A model generated the notes under the pieces. It made no database searches. It was not told the origin of the DNA and saw nothing but the letters and a program-made list of their open reading frames with translations. This document shows positions 28,020 to 40,970 of a DNA stretch of 64,000 nt, in pieces (the first letter of the stretch is position 1; every line of letters starts with the position of its first letter). The stretch is from Prunella strophiata. Taxonomy: Eukaryota > Chordata > Aves > Passeriformes > Prunellidae. The translations under genes were made by a program, and so were the position numbers. The stretch is taken from contig JAZBQD010000018.1 in assembly GCA_036583965.1 (NCBI GenBank), forward strand, positions 12,874,867-12,938,866, written 5' to 3'.

Positions 28020-28330
28020 CAATACACATGAAAGAAATGTGTTTGTCTCCCGGACCTTTCATCCGCTCTAGGTGGAGTGATGAGCGGAGCGGGGCAGCGC
28101 TGCGGTTGCCATGGCAACTGGTTCAGCGGCGGGCTAGAGCTCTGTCTGGGGTGCTGTCAGTGCGCCCGGAGTTTCAGAGAGCACGGTGTCCCAAAGAAGG
28201 GCTGCTCCAACCTAATCCCGTTTTAATTGAACTCCAGAGACTTTGAAGTGAGGCCGCAGAGCAGGCAGAGCCTGCTCCGGCCCGGAATGAAGGCCCTGCT
28301 CAGCCCGGCCTCAGCTGCTTGTGTCTCCTG
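28020..28330. promoter_or_regulatory. Intronic CpG-rich patch, candidate enhancer or promoter
   Basis: Against an AT-rich background with very few CpGs, this stretch is GC-rich and has roughly 17 CpG dinucleotides. It contains GGAGCGGGGCAGCGCTGCGG, AGCGGCGGG and TCCGGCCCGG, plus a perfect RFX palindrome at 28105-28118. It lies about 2.1 kb upstream of the first exon seen here. Retained CpGs suggest the DNA stays unmethylated in the germ line, as at promoters and strong enhancers. There is no TATA box. Plausible downstream splice donors occur at 28436/28437 (CAG/GTACTT) and 28590/28591 (AGG/GTAAAA). Function is inferred from composition and motif only. Open frames over it reflect the scarcity of stop codons in GC-rich DNA. 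Confidence 0.5.
28105..28118. promoter_or_regulatory. Perfect palindromic RFX-family binding site (X-box)
   Basis: GTTGCCATGGCAAC is an exact 14-bp inverted repeat and matches the optimal X-box (GTNRCC, short spacer, RGYAAC) bound by RFX dimers. RFX factors drive ciliary genes and, with partners, MHC class II genes. Its place in the core of the CpG-rich patch raises the chance that it is functional. Confidence 0.65.
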
Positions 28331-30408
28331 ATCAGTTTTGCTAATGAGTGCTTCAGAGGATGGTTACAGCAGTGGCTGTGGTGTTTCTGGGGTGCCCTTC
28401 CAGTTCCTGCTGTAAATCCTCTCCCACTGAACTCAGGTACTTCATCATGGCTCTACGAGGTGCACAATGCAAGGCACCTCTGCTCTTTTCAAGCTGGTGC
28501 TTTTCCTTCCAGTTTCAAGGAGGCTGCAGGTGGCAAGCTCTGGGCCTCGTGTGGGGTTTGCAGTCTCACAGAAAATGCTCGCTTCACAGGGTAAAAGGAA
28601 TAATTATTTATTTAGAGTGCTGGTTTTACTCCCACTATCCACATAGTAAATGTTTGAATTTGCCATGCACAGACCAATGGGGACAAACAGGCTGTTGGGT
28701 TTTAATTGTTGCAGAAAAGTGAAGGTTACCACATTGCTGTCTGTCTCAAAAAAAAATCAATCATTGCAATTAGAAGCTCCAATTTCAAGATCATAAGATG
28801 GATGAATACCAGCAAAAAGTACTAAGAGATTTCTGTGCACAAGCACTGCAACTTTGTCTCCTTTGTTACCTCTTTTGATGTTGTATTCTTAGAGGATATT
28901 TATATGCATGTGACAAAAACCAACCACAGTAGTTCTGAATAGCACCACAGAAATATACAAATCTGCCAATTATTGTGAATGGGTTATGGGTGTACTATGG
29001 GAAATGTCAGTGTGGCCCAAGTCTGTTAATTCCGCAGCTCCAGAAATGTTTAGCAACCATTGACAATCTCTGGTCCTTTCATCACATTTCTAGAATTTTG
29101 TACCAGAATAATTACGTAGTTTTTTCCTTCTCTTTTTTTGTGTGTGTGTGTTTGCTGGGAGAGAAGTTGGCACTTGTATTGAGGTGACGATGATTTGCTT
29201 TGTATGTTCTGATCTATGCTACCAGCTTTTGGTTTGCCAGTCTTGTTTGCTTTTAATTCACAAAACTGGTACAGTATTTTATGCTGTATTGTGTAGTGCT
29301 TTTATAATGGTGTGTCTACTCTCTGTGCTACAAAAATGCAGGTTTTATTTGTCAATATATGCTACATGCAAGGCAAAAATCGTCCCTTGTTAAAAACCTG
29401 TAAATAAATGATTGGTTTAATTTAACAGTCTTTGTTATGTTAAGGACTTGAATTTCACTTTTTTGTTTTTATACACAATGTATTGCTCAAGTGCAATTGT
29501 GGTAAGAATGATGTTAACTAGGATTGCATATGAGTCTCTTTTTCTGTGATGGTTTTCTATTAAGTGCTTTTGAGTTTGCTAAAATTGACAAATCTCAGAT
29601 TTTCCTTCTCCCATAGTCTGTTAAGTCTGAGGTAGAGAAGTGTCCAGTCTCTCTGTCCCTTAACACTTACATAATTAAGCTTTGAAATGAAAAGGAAAAA
29701 GTGAAACAACAAAGAAACAAAGTGACTGAGGACTGAAAATGGAATTAGTTTGAATTGTGAAGGCAGACTAAGCATCTGTGTCTGTCAGATGGGATGACAG
29801 GAATTGTAACAAGTTACTTTGACAACCGCTTACTCCATAGAGAGATTATGCTGAGTTCATTTGCAGGTTTGTGTTTAACCTTAGCTGACAAAATGATACT
29901 TAACCTCTTACACAGCCAACCTTTCTAGCTCCAGAATTAATGAACGCTGTCTTAACGATAAACCTAAGAAACATTTTTTTTCTTTAAAGACTTTTTTTTC
30001 TTGCTTATTTGTTATAGGCCTGTTATTACAACACTGAAGGGAATGCAGATACATCTAATGCTACTAGAAATACATTTCTGAATACGGTTTTATGCTTTGC
30101 TGAAATGCTGAACGTTTAATAATGTTTTTGAAACTCTGAAACTGTTATGAAAAATAGACAGTTGTCTTTAAGGGAAAAAATGCAAGCAAATGTTTAAAAT
30201 ATTTGGCATGAGTAATTGAATTCAGGAGTGCAAGAAATATATTAGAGATTCATAGCGTGATTTGAAGTTTGAGCATATTTTAATTTTGCTGCAGGTTTTG
30301 AATGTAATTGGTAGAATCCATGTTTGTGGGTCAAAGAGTTTCGCTTTTGCAAGGTATTATCTGTTCAGCCAACATATTTAATATATCTGTTCTGTCTGTT
30401 TCTCCTAG
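28331..30408 (+). other. LRBA intron segment before the first visible exon
   Basis: GC content falls back to intron level after about 28600. A TG run sits at 29140-29150. No exon is recognised. The acceptor region before 30409 is pyrimidine-rich (TCTGTTCTGTCTGTTTCTCC then TAG). Confidence 0.7.
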
Positions 30409-30526
30409 ATTCTTGCATATACAGAAGGACTTCATGGAAAATGGCTCTTCTCAGAGATTCGATCTATCTTTTCCCGACGTTACCTCTTGCAAAATACAGC
30501 ACTGGAGATATTCATGGCAAATAGAG
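30409..30526 (+). CDS. LRBA: LRBA exon: PH-like domain, middle to late strands
   Basis: 118 bases, phase 0 at the start and phase 1 at the end. It encodes window residues 1-39 plus one base, beginning [12 protein letters not shown], then [20 protein letters not shown] and EIFMANR. In the PH-BEACH structure of the paralogue NBEA this part belongs to the divergent PH fold, including the [11 protein letters not shown] strand. That PH does not bind phosphoinositides in the usual way but packs on the BEACH domain. The acceptor is TTTCTCCTAG and the donor is AGAG/GTACAG. The preceding exon, which should end with DPK-like residues, was not found in the 30 kb upstream, so it should lie beyond the left edge. 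An internal ATG at 30514 (codon 36) is the first methionine available here. Confidence 0.95.
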
Positions 30527-31499
30527 GTACAGTGAGCTTAAAGAAATGACAAGTGTGGATGTGGGGACTGTGCATTCTCTTTGGATTGTTTAGACATGTC
30601 TGTTTTGACATGGATTTGTGTATATAGAGGAAGGGCTTGGATTAAATATATCAGTATTTAAGTTAGTATTTTTTTTAAATTTAATTTCTCCTTCCAGTTC
30701 TTTTTTCAATGATGAATTATGATCAAGCATGAAAACTGTGCATTATCAATGCCTCACTTTCATTTATATCCACATGTTTATTTGGCATTCTCTGAGGACT
30801 CCTGCTCAAGACAGTCCTACCTCTGATCTGTTATGCATGAAGGATTTTTTGTGTCCCCTTGGAGGGTTGGTTGCACACACCAAGAACAATGGAATGAAAG
30901 AATTTCACTACTGGATTAGACCAGTGACTGCTATGCCTTCATGCTTTATTTAAAATGTAGAACATTGTTTTGGTAATGGTATCGTCCAACAGAATATTAA
31001 TCATATGCATAAACACTTGTTGTACTCTCTGAAGTTGTAAATAGCCATTGATAATACCATAATTAGATTATTATTTAGATTTTTAGGTTGCTGTTTCAGA
31101 AGTGTCATTCACATGTTTCAGACAAAATAGGAAGATAGTATTTTGAAGGCTATTTCTAGAAAATATCTAGAAAGTAAATCAGCAAATGTGTGAACCAGTT
31201 AATACATACATTATTTAATTAGTTCTAGATAGTCAATCTGTGCATATAAATTTAATTTATATTTGTAAAGGAAAAAAAAAAATTGAGGCCTTGTAAGATG
31301 TGCAACAGTGACAACTTCTTTTGAAATTCCTCTTAGTGATATATAAAAGGAGGTCTGGAAATTAAAAAAAATACATCTAGAGCAACCTGAAGGAAATTTG
31401 TCTGATCTGTTGAACACCTGAGCTTAGGGTTGCATTGTGTTGGTTGAGAAAGCCTAAAATGTGTAAAATCATGCTGTATTTCAACTCTTGTACTCACAG
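30527..31499 (+). other. LRBA intron (973 bp)
   Basis: GTACAG donor and TGTACTCACAG acceptor. Contents are AT-rich with no repeat or gene that I recognise. The 74-codon frame at 30729-30953 has no splice or homology support. Confidence 0.9.
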
Positions 31500-31602
31500 T
31501 GGGTGTCATGTTCAACTTCCCTGACCAAGCAACAGTAAAGAAAGTGGTTAACTGTCTACCTCGGGTTGGTATTGGTACCATCTTTGGATTACCCCAGACC
31601 AG
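31500..31602 (+). CDS. LRBA: LRBA exon: last PH strand, C-terminal PH helix, linker
   Basis: 103 bases, phase 1 in and phase 2 out. Joined to the previous exon it reads [19 protein letters not shown], then [24 protein letters not shown] is the final beta strand of the PH-like domain, and [10 protein letters not shown] is its C-terminal helix. The following segment begins the linker that lies along the BEACH domain. Compared with the human sequence as I remember it (LPRVGVGTSFGLPQ), this copy has I for V and I for S in the loop; that comparison is from memory. Donor CCAG/GTATTT is slightly weak but acceptable. Confidence 0.95.
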
Positions 31603-35318
<3,716 letters not shown>

Positions 35319-36112
35319 TAGTAATTTTCAGTCTTGTAAACATTTCCTATGTTTAGTACATTAATGTTTCCTGCATGACCATTTAACAGTGTTTAATTTC
35401 TTCATGTGTGTACTGATAATAAGAATCAGATTGTGTAAAAATGAATTATTAATGTATTCTTATTGCCTCTGATTGTATCAACCTAATAAGTGCTGTTGGA
35501 AGGTGCTCCTATTTGGAACATAGACATTATATTTCATTTCAAATTTTAATAAAGTTAGAAATGCTGAAGCTGTTAAAGATTAAAAATTAGCCTTTTTCTG
35601 TTTTTTTTTAATCTGATGATAATTGTGCTTTTTTTTTAGTAGCAAACCCTGTGATACCATTATATTTTAGGTACTTTTAAATCACTGCCCATATTCCAAT
35701 GAGTAGAAACTTATCACTTGCTCTGTGTACACCTTCAGGTATGCTGGAATAATGCAGCTGTCCTTTGTCAGAAAGACATTGGCAGGTTTGAACAACTTTT
35801 CCAAACAATTCCTTTCTGGCAGAGTAGCCTTGTGAGTTTTTGCAACAGTCTCCCTACCATCTGCAGATTCGATATACAGCCTTTGATAGAATGTGATTAT
35901 TCTCTTGCAATGCTTTCCCAGAAGGGACTATTTAATTTTCAAAGTGGAAGTATCTCTCATTTTCTCTACAAGGACTGGGTGCACTGATCATGCACTGATC
36001 AGCAAGCAGGATCTTTTTCTAAAAGGTAGCTTTTATGGTGAATGGTGGGCATGTGGGGAGCAATATGGCTAATTAGTAGAAAAGGTAAGGAGTGTATTTT
36101 TATTATAGCTGG

Positions 36113-36144
36113 TTTTTTTTTTTGTTGTTTTTTTTTTTTTTTTT
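36113..36144 (+). repeat. T-rich run
   Basis: T11 GTTG T17 pattern. It may be the reversed tail of a decayed retroposon, but no body is visible. Confidence 0.8.
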
Positions 36145-36333
36145 GAGTCTTACATAAATTGGTAATTTGCTACTAAAAAATCCCCATGGAAATACAGCAG
36201 CTTTAAAAGTTTTTGCTTTCCATTTGCAATTGATTAAACTAAACACAGGTCTGTGAAAAGGTTTTATTACTGATTTAGTTTTTTTAACCTTGAGGTACTG
36301 TATAGTCAGCAAATATATAGACAAATAAATACA

Positions 36334-36369
36334 CGCATATATATACATGTATATATGTGTATATATGTT
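36334..36369 (+). repeat. TA/TG imperfect dinucleotide repeat
   Basis: Alternating TA units interrupted by TACATG and TGTG. The tract is alternating pyrimidine-purine. Confidence 0.7.
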
Positions 36370-37335
36370 TGAAGATTGTACCATACCTTTTGAATGTGTA
36401 TATGTACACATTTAAAGCCAAAGCAGAGATTCTGAGGTTATTGTTGTAACTTTTCCTAATAGTATTACTTAATATGAAGAAGTCATTAACTCTAAGGTTA
36501 CTTAGAATGTCTGGCTGACACAGATCTACATTCATGGGTAAACCTGCACATATTTTATATTTTAACAAATCTTTAAAAGGTAAACATTTATTTATTTTAA
36601 AATATTCTTTTCTTTCTGGAATTCAGTAAATGCTATTTAATAATCTTTTGGCCAGAGAGTATCTGAAGGTAGTTTACAGCCAAAAATATCTATCACCAAG
36701 CTGGAGTACTCTTGTGAATTGCACTTAAATTAACATTGAAAACTTAAAAGTAATGTCGGCCCTGTGCAGCTTGAGTTAGTAAATAAATTAAGTGTAGAAA
36801 TCATTAATAAATTCATTGGTGATGACATAAATTTTGCCACCTCATTTTCCATTAACTTTTGTTAAGTGACACTTCTGCATAGATCATGTCATTGCTGAAA
36901 TAGTTGAAGACAAGCAAAAGAATTCTCCAAGTTCTGTACTTAGGAGGGGTCTTTTAATTGTATGGTCATTTGTAAGGAGTCAGTTCACTCAGCACTGTAG
37001 TCCTGGTCTTTCTTCCTCCCTAACAGAACATATTTTCCTCATTTTAAGTTAGGTATGGCATTTACCTCCATTTGAGAGATTGGACAGCAAACCTGCTCTA
37101 TTTATGTGTGTTTTTTTAATTAACATTGACTGGTTATGTGGATTTCTCTGTTCATGATAGTAGTCTTTGAGGGGGATTGCTAAGTGTGCTTTCAGTTCTA
37201 AGGGAATCTTTCCTTTGCTGAGGGAGGACATTACTCACATTTCATCTCTATCTACATTCAACCTTCTCAAGCATTTGCTGAAAAAGTGGGACATATAAAC
37301 AGCATGTAAATATTGCATATAGATATACATATATA

Positions 37336-37385
37336 TGTGTGTGTGTGTATACACACACACACACACACACAGACACACACACACA
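37336..37385 (+). repeat. (TG)n-TATA-(CA)n palindromic microsatellite
   Basis: TG units run to 37349, then TA, then AC units to 37385 with one AG interruption at 37371-37372. The TG and CA arms are complementary, so the tract can form a hairpin or cruciform as well as Z-DNA. Chance open frames across it read as repeated His-Thr. Confidence 0.93.
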
Positions 37386-40236
37386 ATGAGAGTCTTTATG
37401 CCATACGTGTTTCAAATAAAGCAGTTCAGGTTTCAGTTACTGTTTTGGCAGTTCTAGCAGTATCAACTCCATGTAGCTTAAATGTTAAACTTCATGTCAG
37501 ATGATGAATTTGTGACAAATGTCTGGAAGACCTTGCTAACATCCTACTATAAAAATTTGTGGATGTTATGTATATTGTGATATTTTCATTGTAGCACTGT
37601 TATCTTGGGGGTAATGATTCCAAATATGTACTAATTATGTATTGTAGCATGTCTATGCTTTTGCACTGCTAAAGGTTTTTAAAATACTTAAAGATATTTC
37701 ACTTAAATATCTACGTGTTTTTAACAGTCATTTATTTCTTTTCCTTATGCATGCCCAGAAACTTGTCACAGTTTAGTGCTTCCACTGTGTAAAGAAAAGG
37801 AAAACTTTGATGTTGATCTGGCAGAAAGGAAGTCAGATCAATATATTTTTGGGTTTTTTAGTGCCTAAGACAATGAAGATTTTACTTTTTAAAAATTATT
37901 TAGAATTTGCAAGTTGTGTCAAATCTAAGTAATAGTTTTTTTAAATGTGTCAGCTAGGAGTCCACAGTTAGTGTAGATTTAAAGAACTGCAGAGTGTAGG
38001 TTAAACCAACACTTTATTTAAGCAGCTTCTTTTGGCTCTGTTTTGAACATCAGTCAGACAATGATAAACCAAAGCAACTGGAATGGATTGTGGTTAGTAT
38101 TGCTGTCAGCCTGATGAACGCTCCTGACAGATGCCAGGAATGCACTGCCAGTCTGTTACCCTGCTTTGACTCAAGTGTTTATTCCTTAAGAGGCGACTAT
38201 GGTTTGGAATGAGTATTACAGTCGTATATTTATAGCGGTATATATTTTATTTATACAACAGGCACAGTTTCCCACCCTGAACGTGTGGCTTTTTCTGCAT
38301 TACTTATGTTATTCATAAGCATATCCTTTTCCTTATTCAGTGCAAGCAATAAATTGCATTGTATTTCTGAACTTGGATAAGGAAAGAAAATAGAAGTAAA
38401 AATACATGGCAAATAGTGACATATGGAAGCATGATTTTATACTCTCAAAAGTTTGTTACAAGATCTTGCTGTATGCAAGGAGCTTTTGATAATTTTCCTT
38501 TCATAAGGCACAACATTTGTGTAAGATCATAAACTGACACTACTGCAAGAAGAAATTTATGCTACTCTTAAATCTTCTTTTCTCTGCAGTATAGCTACAT
38601 GTGTACATAATAATGTTTTTATTCATATTTTTATCTATTCCATGCAGTATTTGCTAAATCATCATCAATTTTATAGAGGCTGTTATGCATGTAATGACTT
38701 ATTTTCCAGTCAAGTGTACAAAAGCAACAAATAGCTCTCACCTTAGTGAAGTGAGGTGTTTAATTGGTATGTGGGAGCCACTAATATAAAACACACCTTG
38801 ATGGAAGAGAAGTAATAGATTTTTTTTTTTTTTGCTATGAAATTTTTAAGTAGTTTTGTTGTTCTGATGTCAATTTCACTGTTGGGTGTTCTTCAGCATG
38901 CCACCCTGGATTCTGTTGCAGGGTGCCCATTTCAGGACCACAAATGCACTGTATGTAAAACTTGTGCTTCATATTTTCACTTGTGCAGAAGCAGATTTGG
39001 GATGGCCATGAAATTTGCTTAGTTATTTACCTCTTGGCAAAGAGATAGAAACTAAAAAATCGTTTGATGTGAACCTATTAGAGTTTTGCAAATTTTTAAA
39101 AGAAATCTTTTTGTCTAGAGAGGCATCAAATCCTGTACAGATATTCTGTGAATCAAGTGCTTTTGTGTAGGAAATGTAAATTACATTTTATTCAGCTCAT
39201 GCTGTATACACACAAAAGGAGTGCAGTTAAAACTGATGAAATCACCAGGACTCAGTGTCCTTCTAAGCATCAAGCATGTTCAAAACTTGGACATTAAGAG
39301 AGGATGAGAAGAACAGTGTGAGAAATAACAAGAGTGGGTGTAATGGCAGTGACTTATTTTGATAGGCAGTTACATCTGGAATTTAGGCACTAAAGCTTTT
39401 GAGGCATGGCACTGCTGGGCTCAGCACCTGTCCTGGCTGCCTTGTCACTGGTATTTCAGGTAGGAAATTTATCATCTGTATCTGTGACAAAAGTGACACT
39501 TAGTTAAAAAGTATTCCAAAGTCAGACAGGATATCCTCAGAAGGAAGGTACAAATATTCTTCCTTTCAGGGTGCTTCACATGAATGCCTGCTTAAAGCAG
39601 GACATTACAGGAATGAAAATATTTCAAACTTGGTATTAGAATCCATGGTACTTACAAGAAGGTCCATTAAATTTTCTGGAATTTTGGGTATCTCAAGAAA
39701 CAGTGTTCGAGTTAATAATGCCAGCCTGAATGATACCTGTGATATCACTGATATCTGAAAAGGAGACACATATTTCATTATTCAAGTTTTTAGGCCAGTA
39801 TGGATTTTAGTATTTTTAGGATAAAGTGTTTTTTTCAGATCCTTTCCATTTTTAGATAACAAGTTTTCATGGGTTTTTTTTGTGAAACACAGGTTGCTTC
39901 TTGGAGGAGAGGAGCACTTCATCCTCTCTAAAATGTAGGTTGACAGACCTAAACATTTGACATACATTTGACATAAGCACGTTGGGAGAAGCTTTTAGGA
40001 GAAGGGAAGCACACAAACAGGAAGTACTTGGAGCAGAGCCTTTCTTGTGTTGGTTCCATTTAGGAAACCATAAAAGAACAAAATCTAGCTAGGAGGATGA
40101 AGACCTTCTTTTCCTGATCTGGTTTCTTTGCATACACAGAGACCTGAAAAGGGAAGGTGGGAAGAGAATTGCAAAGACTGTCTTTGAAGGAAGCTGTGCA
40201 AGATTATTAAGTTCACATCCTATGACAGTGCTAGCA

Positions 40237-40273
40237 TACTAAAGTGCTAGCTACTAAAGTGCTAACTTTAGTA
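40237..40273 (+). repeat. Direct repeat with a 9-bp stem hairpin
   Basis: TACTAAAGTGCTA occurs at 40237-40249 and 40252-40264. The second copy's TACTAAAGT pairs with ACTTTAGTA at 40265-40273 across a GCTA loop. Confidence 0.8.
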
Positions 40274-40639
40274 CTGTTATGGGCATTCTTTGTTCAGATT
40301 GGATAATCTGTTTTGTAATTAGAAACAGTACAAACTAAAGTATTGAGTAGTCTGCTGTATTCCCTTGAAAGCTTTGACTTAATAACATCATTTTTTTCCC
40401 AGATCTAAATGGGGGAAAGTGATAGTGTGACACTCTGGAATGCCAGTGACACTCAGACAGATGCCGTCATGGATGAGTGATAAAATGGGTCGATTGTCCT
40501 TTCTGACAGCTGAGCCGCTGTGTTGTATCATTTCTGGAAGCACACTTGCCAAAATTGGGAGACCAAGCTGCAAAGGGCCCCATGGGTCTGTGGCTGATGT
40601 GCCACAGCCCTCTGTCCCTCTCTCCTTTTGTCCCCAGCC

Positions 40640-40970
40640 CGTGTCTGCAGCACCACGGTCAGGGACCCTCCCAGAGCGAGCCTCGTCCCCGCCAGCGTCG
40701 GCGCCTGGGGTTCAGCACCACGGACAGGGACATCCCGAGACTATTTCGGGGGGAAAAACGCAGGGACGGCTGCGAGGAAGACGGATTTGTTTAAATTAAA
40801 TAGCTATTGGGCTGTTAAGGCCGACTTAGAGATGGTCCTTAGAGACACTCAACTTTTTGTATTTAAGTATCAAGTTCTTGTTTCACTTTAAGGATGGAGA
40901 TTGATATCTCCGGCCGGGGGTCTTTGTACAAATGACGAACAGGACGGGACTGCTGGGGGACGCATCTCAA
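40640..40970. promoter_or_regulatory. GC/CpG-rich patch with imperfect direct repeats
   Basis: This is a second island of high CpG density in AT-rich intron. About 15 CpGs fall within 40640-40790 and several more within 40905-40970 (TCCGGCCGGGGG, GACGAACAGGACGGGACT). Inside it, CAGCACCACGG begins two imperfect 29-base copies at 40648-40676 and 40713-40741, and the word CAGGGAC recurs. Three frames are open at once (119, 82 and 87 codons), as expected of stop-poor GC-rich DNA rather than a gene. It may be an intragenic CpG island, a decayed GC-rich minisatellite or part of an unrecognised insertion. Confidence 0.45.
40648..40741 (+). repeat. Two imperfect 29-bp direct repeats, 65 bp apart
   Basis: Both copies begin CAGCACCACGG and continue with CAGGGAC, then a CTCCCAGAG or ATCCCGAGA variant. 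About five positions differ. Confidence 0.85.

Larger units (their letters stand above)
22936..28020 (+). other. LRBA intron segment: no gene seen
   Basis: This is ordinary AT-rich intron with short simple repeats: an A18 run at 22975-22992, a C22 run at 25822-25843 and TTTA units near 25913-25930. No exon, RNA gene or intact transposon is recognisable. Frames of up to 90 codons have no family resemblance. Confidence 0.75.

Noticed and set aside
28028..28722. Overlapping plus-strand frames of 72, 91 and 124 codons
   Set aside because: They occupy the GC-rich patch, where stop codons are rare, and run in different registers with no family likeness. The DNA is better read as regulatory.
35718..35987. 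89-codon frame 440 bases after the BEACH exon at 35170-35282
   Set aside because: Considered as an alternative LRBA exon, but the translation does not match any BEACH segment, and the true continuation (PIGALNPKR) is at 49896.
37313..37504. 63-codon frame with repeated His-Thr
   Set aside because: It is a translation of the TG/CA microsatellite.
40440..40891. Frames of 119, 82 and 87 codons around the CpG-rich island
   Set aside because: All three registers are open at the same place, which reflects base composition and the direct repeats rather than a protein.
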